In this document: positions 43,391 through 51,557 of the stretch, in pieces
Layout: every line of letters begins with the position of its first letter
Position numbering within the stretch: the stretch's first letter is position 1
NCBI GenBank assembly: GCA_029259355.1
Contig: JAPDIZ010000008.1
Location: forward strand, 42,274 to 106,273
Direction: 5' to 3'
Length of the DNA: 64,000 nt
Origin: Candidatus Bathyarchaeota archaeon
GTDB lineage: Archaea; Thermoproteota; Bathyarchaeia; JAPDIZ01
Program-made: the position numbers and the translations under genes
Notes under the pieces: model-generated
The model's database searches: none
What the model was told of the DNA's origin: nothing
What the model saw: the letters and a program-made list of their open reading frames with translations, nothing else

Positions 43391-45831
43391 GAATCTCAAA
43401 AGAGAGAATTGAAAGGGCAGGTCGTAGCGACCAGGGTCTTTGAGCCAAGTAGAGGCTTGAATCTCAAAAGAGAGAATTGAAAGACAATATGTTTGCCAGA
43501 TCAACCCAAAATTGAATTGGATCAGAATCTCAAAAGAGAGAATTGAAAGGAACACCTTGAAGGCCCCGAGCACCCTCTCTCTGGGGAAGTAGGAATCTCA
43601 AAAGAGAGAATTGAAAGTGGAAGAACTTGATGTCAGTGATGATGAAGGTCTCGTTTACGAATCTCAAAAGAGAGAATTGAAAGTTACTTCTTCTCGCTTC
43701 GGTTTTTCTTTTCTGTCTTCGGTGAATCTCAAAAGAGAGAATTGAAAGTCTATTTCGATCACAAGTATAGATGTGCCTACGATTGGTAGAATCTCAAAAG
43801 AGAGAATTGAAAGTCAATACGTCGAGAAGCTCGCGATTAGAGACGAGTGCCCGCAATGAATCTCAAAAGAGAGAATTGAAAGCTTGAAAAATCTTCTCCC
43901 GGCATCCTTCCCGAAGTTTCTCAGGGAATCTCAAAAGAGAGAATTGAAAGATTACGATAATGCATTCGCCAGTTTGTCCACTTGGGACATAGAATCTCAA
44001 AAGAGAGAATTGAAAGAGAGATTGTTTTTTAGGTTCGTCGCTGAAGGACGCTATAAAAAGAATCTCAAAAGAGAGAATTGAAAGCAAGGCTTCGGTAGCT
44101 GTGCCTCAGCTTCGCACCATAGGGGGTAGAATCTCAAAAGAGAGAATTGAAAGCTAAAATGTACATCGCCTTCAGAAACAGCTACCTAAGGGGTGGGGAA
44201 TCTCAAAAGAGAGAATTGAAAGCTAATCCCACTTTTTTGGTCAAAACTCTGACGCATTCTATGGAGGGAATCTCAAAAGAGAGAATTGAAAGGAAAAAAG
44301 CAGCTACTACATACGGCTACATCCAGCAAAGCCGAATCTCAAAAGAGAGAATTGAAAGTCGAAGCCTAGGGCAAACCACGTGGTTCTGGATACGTTGCCA
44401 TCGAATCTCAAAAGAGAGAATTGAAAGTGATCACGAAGGGGTAGCGGGTCTCCAAATCCTTGTCTATGAATCTCAAAAGAGAGAATTGAAAGTACCCCAT
44501 TGATAGCAACTAAGAAACGCAGCTTTCTCTCAGGAATCTCAAAAGAGAGAATTGAAAGCTTTCAGCCAGTTTTATTCGTGGATCAACAAAGTAGCTGAGA
44601 ATCTCAAAAGAGAGAATTGAAAGAAGAGTTTATATCTCCACTCGAATCGCTGCTGATCTCTCCGATCGAATCTCAAAAGAGAGAATTGAAAGTCAGATTC
44701 GTCTTCCAAGGAGATGCGGCGCGAACCATCAGAATCTCAAAAGAGAGAATTGAAAGAGATGGAGGAAGCCGTCGCCCAAGAGCTTCAGCAAAGAGGCATA
44801 AGGAATCTCAAAAGAGAGAATTGAAAGATTGAGCCACCCCACTAAGTGCTATTTAATCACAAAATCGGAATCTCAAAAGAGAGAATTGAAAGTGAAGAAA
44901 TCGAAATATAAATTGCTGCAAGAAATAGTGATAGAATCTCAAAAGAGAGAATTGAAAGTGCTATCAAACGCATTTATGAATCTCGGAAGAAAAGCTATGG
45001 GAATCTCAAAAGAGAGAATTGAAAGATACTGCGGAAAAGAGTTCGTAGTCGACGCTCCAAAGAGGGGGGAATCTCAAAAGAGAGAATTGAAAGCTGTGTA
45101 GTGCGCGGGGGGCGACAGAGGGCTCAAAGCAAGCCCTGAATCTCAAAAGAGAGAATTGAAAGCAGATGGAGCTATGAGCATCCCCAAGATAGGGGGAGAT
45201 ATTGGGAATCTCAAAAGAGAGAATTGAAAGAAAAGCGCTATAGCTGGAAAAGGAGAAGAGCGCTTTCTAAAGTGAATCTCAAAAGAGAGAATTGAAAGAC
45301 GAGGTCGTAGCAGTAGCAATCTATCCAGTAACCCATCGTGAATCTCAAAAGAGAGAATTGAAAGCAACACCTTCCTCACGCTCCCTTTCTTTCTCCCTCT
45401 TTTCCCTGAATCTCAAAAGAGAGAATTGAAAGCTGCCTCTTTCCCAACTATCCACTCTTGCGTAGGCAACATCTGTGAATCTCAAAAGAGAGAATTGAAA
45501 GCCGTAAGATTCTTTGCTTGGATTTTCTTTGGGAAAGGTATTGCCTGAATCTCAAAAGAGAGAATTGAAAGTTGATGATTTTTGTGCGGTATTTTTCGAC
45601 GTTTACGCTCTTGGGAATCTCAAAAGAGAGAATTGAAAGCAAAGCCCAAGTAAAGCTGTAGCTGATGCTGTGGATCGAGAATCTCAAAAGAGAGAATTGA
45701 AAGAAAGCTTTGCTTCGCCTGCGTAGCTAAGCGAAAAGCAGAATTGAATCTCAAAAGAGAGAATTGAAAGTCGGGCGACTCGGTCGCCAGATTGACGGCC
45801 ACGATGGAATCTCAAAAGAGAGAATTGAAAG
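43391..45831 (+). CRISPR. CRISPR array, 37 repeats of 25 bp, 36 spacers
   Basis: I counted 37 copies of a 25-base repeat starting GAATCTCAAAAG and ending AGAGAATTGAAAG, at a period of 64-70 bases, so spacers are 39-45 bases. Copies from first to last appear identical, so the array shows little decay. The repeat end ATTGAAAG is that of archaeal type I-A/III arrays processed by Cas6. No intact cas gene is in the window; effector and adaptation genes must be elsewhere or lost. Spacers show no match that I could detect by eye to the rest of the window. Confidence 0.98.
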
Positions 45832-45990
45832 TTCGAGCACCGAATCCAGAAACTCATCAGCTCCCTCTCGAGAGACGCCCAGTGCTCGAGGGGCTGACAA
45901 GATTGTCGTCTGTTGTTTGTCGAAGCTAGTATACCTCGTGTTTGATCGAAGTCGTGGTTAACTTCTATAACTCAGCTTGGTTCAGCCGAC
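45832..45990. other. Trailer end of the CRISPR array
   Basis: Short non-coding stretch after the last repeat. It contains an inverted match (GAGCACCG... and ...GTGCTCGAGG) that could form a weak hairpin, with no degenerate repeat and no gene. The leftward HEPN gene of locus 4 ends at its right edge. Confidence 0.4.
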
Positions 45991-46431
45991 CTAATTTGCT
46001 GGCATCGCTCCGAGTTTTTGAAGCACCTCTTTTGCTTGGGCCTCAGCTCTCTTAGCTTTGTTCAGCAGATCTTCCGCGTGTTCTCTTCTGTAGATGTCGG
46101 TGGGGGTTAGGCCTCTGCTAGGCTCTCCGTAAGATGCTCTTCCATGCTCTGGCGCTACCTCCGTTGCCAGAGCAGCTAGCTCAGCTAAGCAGCTGCCTAC
46201 GCTGCTGGGCACTTTGTCCAAAAGCCTGAGCAGCTGGTTTGACGGATCGTGGCTCCATGTAGGGGTTTCGAAGACCGCTATCACTGCTTTGGCAAAGTTT
46301 TCCACAGCAAGCTGCGCCGATGAAGCCACCGCTACCCAGTCGCAGAGTTCGTACGCTCTCTCAGCTCTCTCGAGGTGCTCAGAGGCTAGCCTAAGCCTGT
46401 ACCTGACCTCGCTCAGAGGGTTTAGGCTCAA
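45991..46431 (-). CDS. HEPN-domain protein, locus 4
   Basis: 146-residue helical protein, RLRLASEHLERAERAYELCD, SAQLAVENFAKAVIAVFETP, with RREHAEDLLNKAKRAEAQAK at the end. It is a different HEPN subgroup from loci 1-3 (COG1895-like, lacking the TRYPNA motif). Its start overlaps the upstream nucleotidyltransferase stop by four bases, the reverse gene order of the other loci. Confidence 0.72.
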   Translation of the reverse strand: MSLNPLSEVRYRLRLASEHLERAERAYELCDWVAVASSAQLAVENFAKAVIAVFETPTWSHDPSNQLLRLLDKVPSSVGSCLAELAALATEVAPEHGRASYGEPSRGLTPTDIYRREHAEDLLNKAKRAEAQAKEVLQKLGAMPAN

Positions 46432-46892
46432 AGAATCTTGACCTCCTTCATCGGCTCAGGCAAAACCCAGCAGTATGCTCTGCCTTCTCGAACCCTCTTT
46501 AAGCCACTGGCCTTAATCCCCTTCCTAGCTTTAGCGAGGAAGTCTCGAATCCCACCCGTTTCGTCGTAGACTACAACCCCATCCCAGTAGATGTTGAGCA
46601 GCAGCGGAGTCACCTCCTTTGGAGACATGAACTCGTCGAGCTCCATGTCTAAAACCGTTAGCTCCTCAATTTCGCCGCCTAAAGCTTCCTTAAGTGCCAA
46701 GTACAGCTTACGCCTAAGCAAAACAGGGTCTTTCTCCCCACAGCCCTTGTGCAGCACCAGCAAATCTACATCGCTACGCTCAGAAGCCTCACCCCTAGCC
46801 CAAGAGCCGAAGAGCACAACAGCTTTGACACACTCCTCCCTCAGCCCCGCCTCAAGCCTCCTCCTCAGCTTCTTCACGAATTCCTTTTTCAC
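46428..46892 (-). CDS. MNT-type nucleotidyltransferase, locus 4
   Basis: 154 residues with AVVLFGSWARGEASERSDVD and LLVLHKG, then IEELTVLDMELDEFM as the third acidic strand. Intact, ATG start (MKKEFVKKLRRRLEAGLREE). Pairs with the following HEPN gene. Confidence 0.82.
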   Translation of the reverse strand: MKKEFVKKLRRRLEAGLREECVKAVVLFGSWARGEASERSDVDLLVLHKGCGEKDPVLLRRKLYLALKEALGGEIEELTVLDMELDEFMSPKEVTPLLLNIYWDGVVVYDETGGIRDFLAKARKGIKASGLKRVREGRAYCWVLPEPMKEVKIL

Positions 46893-47041
46893 ACTCTATT
46901 CAAGCCCTCCAAGAGCCTCAGCCCAAGGAACACCTAAGTCGCTTCTGCTTTTTATGCCCTCAGTCAGCTCGTTTAGATAGCGGTTGTGTAGGCGTAAAGC
47001 TCATTGAAGACTGTGTTAGCTGATGTGTTGAGAGGTTGGTG

Positions 47042-47320
47042 GCTATGTGTAAGCTATTCGGCTTGCGAGCAAATAAGTCTGTTGATGTGTCGTTTAGCTT
47101 CTACGAGACGCCTAGAAAAAGCTTCGAAGAACTAGCCGAAGACGCGAAGCTGTTGGGCAAGCATTACTCGCCACCTAGGTACCCAAGCCTACACTCGGGA
47201 ATAGAGGCTGCAGCACATGAGCTATACACTAGGAGGGATGCAGAGGCTTGCGCATCATCAGCTACAAAAATCCTAAACAGCGTGAAAGAGTTGTTGAAGC
47301 AGTTAAGCAGTACGTGTTAG
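47042..47320 (+). pseudogene. HEPN-domain protein, locus 5, N-terminally truncated
   Basis: Only the second half of the domain is recognisable: FEELAEDAKLLGKHYSPPRY and AHELYTRRDAEACASSATKI. The first helices with the QAAEKA motif are missing, and the opening residues do not look like the family. It is followed by a truncated nucleotidyltransferase in the usual order. Confidence 0.5.
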
Positions 47321-47478
47321 AGAAGCTGGTTCCAAAGCTAAAGCCAAAGCTCGTCATGCTATACGAAAGCTTTGCCAGAGGAGACTATGGACCAAGAAGC
47401 GACGTAGACATCCTCATAGTAGCTGAAGACGTACCAAAAACCTACTGGGATAGGTGTTCACCATTTTCTCTGTGGTAG
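47248..47478 (+). pseudogene. MNT-type nucleotidyltransferase, locus 5, truncated
   Basis: Active-site region is present as KLVMLYESFARGDYGPRSDV and DILIVAEDV, with Glu where the first glycine of GS normally stands. The frame then stops about 15 residues later (YWDRCSPFSLW), losing the third acidic residue and the C-terminal part. Overlaps the HEPN fragment. Confidence 0.55.
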
Positions 47479-47553
47479 AAAGTCTCGACTTTTGATGAGG
47501 TATGGGCTGTATGTAGTTCTCCTTTTAAGTGGTGGTTGCGTTGATGTTTACTG

Positions 47554-47964
47554 ATGGTTAAGAGGACTTGGGATTGGTTGAAGCAGGCTGAGCGTGATTT
47601 GGAAAACGCGAGGTATGAGGCTAGGGGAGGCTATTTCGAAATGGCTTGTTTCCTAAGCCAGCAAGCAGCGGAAAAAGCTGTAAAAGCTCTTTACCAAGAG
47701 CTGGGAGCAGAGGCTTTTGGACACTCAGTTACTGGGCTTTTGCAAAGGCTTCCCAAGGAGCATAGGCCGAATCGAGAGCTGCTAAATCTTGCTCGCGAGC
47801 TGGATAAGGCGTATATACCGACTAGATACCCAAACGCTCTTCCAGAAGGCGCTCCCTTCGAAGCCTATACCGAGGAAGAAGCTAGGAGGCTGATCGACTA
47901 TGCCGAACGAATCATTCGATTCTGTAAAGGTATACTATCCAAGATACAGCGTCGAGGAGATTAG
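47554..47964 (+). CDS. HEPN-domain protein, locus 6
   Basis: Intact 136-residue HEPN: WDWLKQAERDLENARYEARG, CFLSQQAAEKAVKALYQELG, YIPTRYPNALPEGAPFEAYT and EEEARRLIDYAERIIRF. The His that follows GAP or GSP in loci 1 and 3 is Phe here. GTG or ATG start; ATG is taken. Overlaps its partner by 65 bases. Confidence 0.83.
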   Translation: MVKRTWDWLKQAERDLENARYEARGGYFEMACFLSQQAAEKAVKALYQELGAEAFGHSVTGLLQRLPKEHRPNRELLNLARELDKAYIPTRYPNALPEGAPFEAYTEEEARRLIDYAERIIRFCKGILSKIQRRGD

Positions 47965-48274
47965 AGACATCATCGGCCGAAAAAGGAAAGAGCTAGAGAG
48001 TCTTGGAGTAGTTAGGGTTGTGCTGTTTGGATCATACGCCAAAAACCTGCAGACAGCGGCAAGCGATGTCGACATGCTGGTTTTGGTAAGGAATGTAGAA
48101 CACAAGGAGCAAAACTACGCTAAAATAGCTGATTGCATAGGCATAGACATTTTAGAGCTACACCTATACACAACCGAAGAGTTTGACAAAATGCTCAAAA
48201 GCAGAAGCTGGTTAGCAAAAGAAGTGGAGAAAAACGGCATAACGCTCCTAGACATAACTAAAGAGAATACCTAA
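47900..48274 (+). CDS. MNT-type nucleotidyltransferase, locus 6
   Basis: 124 residues, RVVLFGSYAKNLQTAASDVD and MLVLVRNVEH, then IDILELHLYTTEEFDKMLKS. The ATG inside the HEPN end is the first usual start. The pair is intact and the only one of the six transcribed rightward in complete form. Confidence 0.82.
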   Translation: MPNESFDSVKVYYPRYSVEEIRDIIGRKRKELESLGVVRVVLFGSYAKNLQTAASDVDMLVLVRNVEHKEQNYAKIADCIGIDILELHLYTTEEFDKMLKSRSWLAKEVEKNGITLLDITKENT

Positions 48275-48700
48275 CCTCAAGCCTCCCTTAGACGCTGTTC
48301 TCTTAGGATGACCATCTCAACTCCCTAGTTCTTCTATAGGGAACAAGTAGATACTATAGATCCTTAATCCTTGCTTCAAAAAAGCTGTGCTGAGCGGGGA
48401 GAGTTGCTAGCCCCAGCCCCCTTTAATTCTTTTTCAAGATTTGAAATTTTGAAACCTTGGGGATCTAAGCTAGAAACGAGCCTGTTTCTCGATAAAAAGC
48501 TTACTCTAAGAAAGAGGTGATTCAGCTTTTTGTGGTTTCTGCGGAAGTATTTAAGTCATATAGGGTTTGAGGATTCCGAAGGATACAAGTATTTCTTGCG
48601 GTGGTTTTGTTGAAATGTTGGATATTGCAAACAAGGTATTGCATTTAGGGTGGCAAAAATTTAAGGTTAATTTTTTATGAAATTCTAAGCTTTTCCTAAG
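48275..48700. other. AT-richer intergenic stretch before the recombinase fragment
   Basis: I see no gene, tRNA or repeat family here. Base composition becomes AT-rich toward the right, in step with the foreign segment that follows. The right edge is one of the two presumed breakpoints of the split recombinase. Confidence 0.4.
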
Positions 48701-48703
48701 TAA

Positions 48704-48940
48704 ATCCAACCAGAACAGTTCAGGCGATCTTTGAGAAGACAAGGGATAAGGGTTCATTCTTTAAGGCATTCATTCGCAACTCATTTACTCGAAAGCGGGG
48801 TTGATCCAAAATACGTTCAGGAGCGGCTAGGACACAAGCATTCGAAAACGATGGAGATTTATACCCACGTGAGCACCAAAAATCTGAGTAAGATTAAGAG
48901 TCCGTTGGATTTGATGAGAGGTGAGAAGTATCCAGAATAA
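48704..48940 (+). pseudogene. Tyrosine recombinase, C-terminal portion
   Basis: Holds the catalytic end of the integrase family: [20 protein letters not shown] (box II His-x-x-Arg), [20 protein letters not shown] (His, then the nucleophile Tyr), then a tail. The frame opens without a start codon just upstream ([14 protein letters not shown]) and lacks all N-terminal domains. It continues the fragment on the opposite strand at 30.9-31.45 kb. The second cassette follows downstream. Confidence 0.8.
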
Positions 48941-48967
48941 ACATATACGCAATATGTGTATGAATAA

Positions 48968-48989
48968 GTTAAGTGAAAAGCCCAAGCCC
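48968..48989 (+). repeat. Cassette left-boundary repeat, copy 2
   Basis: Differs from the copy at 31534 in one base (GAAAAGCCC for GAAATGCCC). Starts with the core GTTAAGT. Placed 27 bases after the recombinase stop and 34 before the cassette gene. Confidence 0.7.
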
Positions 48990-49023
48990 CTTCATAAAAA
49001 CTCGTAATAGGAGGTGAATGGGT

Positions 49024-49359
49024 ATGGTATTCAAAGTACTGTTCCTCGCCCATGCTCCTGATGCAGAGCCGGAGAAGCATAGATCTGTTATTGAAACGCC
49101 CAAGTACTATAAGCTCTTTATAGTAGTGGTCAAAAATCAGGAGCAAGCAATTGAAGTATGCAAAAAGGTTGTTAAAGAGGAGGGCATTCAGTCGATCCTT
49201 CTCTGTCCAGGATTTACACATAGAGATGTCGCGGAGATATCAGAAGCGGTTGGTGAGAATGTCGGAGTTTTCGTAGCCAGAGGAGATGGCCCGAGTAACA
49301 GGATTTCAATGGAAGTGATGAGAAGAGAAGGCTGGTTTTCAGAAAAAGGGAGAGAATAG
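49024..49359 (+). CDS. DUF6506-like small protein (cassette gene)
   Basis: About 111 residues: FKVLFLAHAPDAEPEKHRSV, VVKNQEQAIEVCKKVVKEEG, ILLCPGFTHRDVAEISEAVG and FVARGDGPSNRISMEVMR. It resembles a small family common in bacteria and methanogens with no known activity; the GDGP loop suggests ligand binding. AT-rich like the other cassette gene. GGAGGTGA lies six bases before the chosen ATG; the ATG at 49018 is too near it. Confidence 0.75.
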   Translation: MVFKVLFLAHAPDAEPEKHRSVIETPKYYKLFIVVVKNQEQAIEVCKKVVKEEGIQSILLCPGFTHRDVAEISEAVGENVGVFVARGDGPSNRISMEVMRREGWFSEKGRE

Positions 49360-49407
49360 AATTTCCTGCTTTCTTGTTTACTTCAAGATCGAGATAAGGA
49401 ATGTAAA

Positions 49408-49447
49408 GTTAGGCTTGGGGCACTTTGCGGTGTTTCACACCTTGCTC
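49408..49447 (+). repeat. Cassette right-boundary hairpin repeat, copy 2
   Basis: Opens with GTTAGGC, a perfect integron-type core, and continues CTTGGGGCA and CTTTGCGGTG, then TTTCACACCTTGC. Stem GGTGT/ACACC. Homologous to 32098-32132. It cuts into the end of the flanking winged-helix remnant, as a boundary would. Confidence 0.7.
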
Positions 49448-49677
49448 CTAGTGGGCATCTGGGCATCAGCTAGCATAGCTGCATAGGTTGGTGCGTAGAA
49501 TGCTTCAAGCCTCTGAGCAAACTTCTCTTCCACCAGTTCCTCTAGCAAAGCCTCAGCTCTCTCAAGCTCAATCCCCAGCTGTTGCGAAAGCTACTTTGGC
49601 TTAACCGCTTTCTGAGCAAGCAGCGCTGAGATGGCTCTCTGCTTGGTGATTGGGGGTATAGCTTGCCTCCATCCCAA
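49435..49677 (-). pseudogene. Winged-helix protein remnant interrupted by TAG
   Basis: From a TTG: WRQAIPPITKQRAISALLAQ, then KAVKPK, TAG in the frame, and LSQQLGIELERAEALLEELV continuing to FYAPTYAAMLADAQMP. It then runs into the cassette repeat and stops. The helix-turn-helix is clear, and the TAG takes the place of a likely Glu or Lys. The 3' end appears to have been replaced by the cassette boundary. Confidence 0.45.
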
Positions 49678-49869
49678 GCCAGCTCTGCTTGGCGAAAACC
49701 CCATAACTAATTATCTCAATGTAGTATATTTTTCCAGTTTTTTCCAAATTTTGGGACAAAAAACCGCGTGAAAAACACCTACAATCTCGTCTCCGCATAT
49801 ATTCCGAAATATTGGACGATAACCTCCTTTCTAATCCTTATTTTATGTTTTTGTTTATGTTGGGGGTTT

Positions 49870-50408
49870 TTGGTTAGGGATTTGGTTGGTTTGGTTGAGG
49901 AGGTTGCTCCTCCTTCTTTGGCTTTGGGTGTTGATTGGAGGACTAAGCACTTGGTTTTTGGTGGTGATTTGGTTAGGAGAACTGTGGTTGGTGTGGAGTT
50001 GGATAGGGGGTGGGGTGTTGATGAGTTTGTTGAGCACGTGGTGAGTAGGTTTTTGCGGAGGTTGGTGAGGTTCCTGTTGTGTGGGTGAGGGAGAGGTCTT
50101 TGGTTAAGAAGGTGGCGGTTTCTGCTGGTGGAAGTGGTTTTCCCGAATACGTTGAGTAGTTGGTTGCTTTGGACTACGATGCCTACGTCGTGGGTGAGCT
50201 GAGGCATGAGGCTGCGGTGGTGGCTAAAGACCTTGGGCTTACCTTGGTTGGGGTATCTCACTACGCGTTGGAGGTTGTTGGGATGAAGAGGTTTGCTGAG
50301 GTGTTTAGGAAGAAGTTGGTGGAGAGGGGCTACGGCGTAGAGGTTTTGTTTATTGATGTGGGCTGCCCAATCGAGGGCTTTTCTAAGCAAAGATCTTCCA
50401 ATACCTAG
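49870..50408 (+). pseudogene. Nif3/DUF34 family protein, damaged
   Basis: Reads LVRDLVGLVEEVAPPSLALG, VVGVELDRGWGVDEFVEHVV, then changes frame near 50055 (a GG that should be GGG) to VFAEVGEVPVVWVRERSLVK, AVSAGGSGFPEYVE, TAG, and LVALDYDAYVVGELRHEAAV, GVSHYALEVVGMKRFAEVFR. The metal-binding histidines and glutamate of Nif3 proteins are in the last part. Both lesions would have to be corrected for a full protein of about 175 residues, shorter than most relatives. Confidence 0.65.
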
Positions 50409-51510
50409 ACAGTATCTTCTTTATATCCTGTATTCGCTTGGCTACGGTTTCGCTAATCTCTTGTGGAGGTGGGTTTACGGGCTCAATGATTTCTATGTCG
50501 GTTAAGCCAGCTAGCGTGGTTATCACAGCGGTTATGGCGTGAGGTACCCCCTGTAGGTTGTAGCCTCCTTCTAGCACTATGGATATTCTTCCGTTGCAGA
50601 GTTTTTCAGCGAGGTCGACTAAGCGTTGTGCGATTTCTGCATAGGTTTTGATGCAGAATCTTAGGTTGGCTATGGGGTCTAGGAAGTAGGCGTCTTGTCC
50701 AGCAGATACGCAGAAGATGTCTGGCTTAAACTCCTCTGCAAGCGGTGCGAAGAGCTCGTCCATGATGAGCTGGTAGTTTGCCCCCGATGTTCCGGGTGGA
50801 AGCGGTAGGTTTACGGTGTATCCCTCTCCCTCTCCCCTACCTACTTCGTGGATGCTTCCTGTTCCTGGGTAGAGGGGGCTTTGGTGGGTTGAGAAGTAGA
50901 GAACCGATGGGTCTTGGTAGTAGATGTCTTGAGTTCCGTTTCCGTGGTGTACATCCCAGTCCAGTATCATGAAGCGCTTGTATCCGTGGTTTTGCCGCAG
51001 GTATTCGATCATTATGGCGATGTTGTTGAAGTAGCAGAACCCTCCTCCATAGTCTCTTCCTGCGTGGTGTCCAGGTGGCCTTATCAAGGCGAAGGCGTTG
51101 TTGACTTCTCCCTCAGCAACCGCCCTCCCCGCTAGGATAGCGCCTCCTGCGCTCAACACAGCTAGCTCATAGGTTCCTCTGGGGATGGGTGTGTCTGGGG
51201 TTAGCATGGTGTATGGGCCTGGGCTTTGGCTCATCCTCCTAATCATGTCGATGTAGCTTTTGTCGTGTACCCTCAGCAGGTCTTCCTCTGTGGCTGGCTC
51301 AGGCTTCAAAACCACTACGTTTGGCTTCGCCAAAACACCTCTTTCCTCCAAAACCCTCATGGTGTTGATTAAGCGCTCAGGCCTCTCTGGGTGCCAGGGG
51401 CCTGGGTCGTGCTTTGGGTAGTCTTCGTGATAAACTATACCGGTTTTGCGCACCTCCAACACCTTTCGCAAATTCGCTATATCTACCCCTATAACGGTTG
51501 CGATGCTCAA
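50383..51510 (-). CDS. Histone-deacetylase-like amidohydrolase, canonical motifs
   Basis: Third deacetylase, the most canonical: RPPGHHAGRDYGGGFCYFNN with His148-His149, LDWDVHHGNGTQD with metal ligands Asp186 and His188, Asp273 in SAGQDAYFLDPI, and LEGGYN. 375 residues. N-terminus KTGIVYHEDYPKHDPGPWHP matches AcuC-type proteins; an alternative start would remove the first 20 residues. It shares its C-terminal pattern (IKKILSRYWKIFA) with the first copy (LKQVLSKYWSCFA), so those two are close paralogues. Divergent from the next gene. Confidence 0.93.
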   Translation of the reverse strand: MSIATVIGVDIANLRKVLEVRKTGIVYHEDYPKHDPGPWHPERPERLINTMRVLEERGVLAKPNVVVLKPEPATEEDLLRVHDKSYIDMIRRMSQSPGPYTMLTPDTPIPRGTYELAVLSAGGAILAGRAVAEGEVNNAFALIRPPGHHAGRDYGGGFCYFNNIAIMIEYLRQNHGYKRFMILDWDVHHGNGTQDIYYQDPSVLYFSTHQSPLYPGTGSIHEVGRGEGEGYTVNLPLPPGTSGANYQLIMDELFAPLAEEFKPDIFCVSAGQDAYFLDPIANLRFCIKTYAEIAQRLVDLAEKLCNGRISIVLEGGYNLQGVPHAITAVITTLAGLTDIEIIEPVNPPPQEISETVAKRIQDIKKILSRYWKIFA

Positions 51511-51557
51511 CCGTTATATTGACGTATGTGGCTTGGTTGCTTAGGCGGTGCTTCCCC

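Noticed and set aside
44959..45000. GAATCTCGGAAG inside a spacer, resembling the start of the repeat
   Set aside because: Only the first seven bases and a few later ones match; the normal repeats flank it at the expected distance, so it is part of an ordinary spacer.
43600..45800. Several open frames across the CRISPR array on both strands
   Set aside because: They arise from the repeat itself (ESQKRELK or ILSFEI every 22 residues) and have no coding meaning.
48551..48757. Minus-strand open frame opposite the recombinase C-terminal fragment
   Set aside because: The recombinase reading on the plus strand contains unmistakable catalytic motifs; the opposite frame is a shadow.
31096..48940. 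SSV-type integrated virus with int(N) and int(C) marking its ends
   Set aside because: In that case both halves would read in the same direction with the element between them. Here they are in opposite orientation with both breaks facing left, which fits an inversion.
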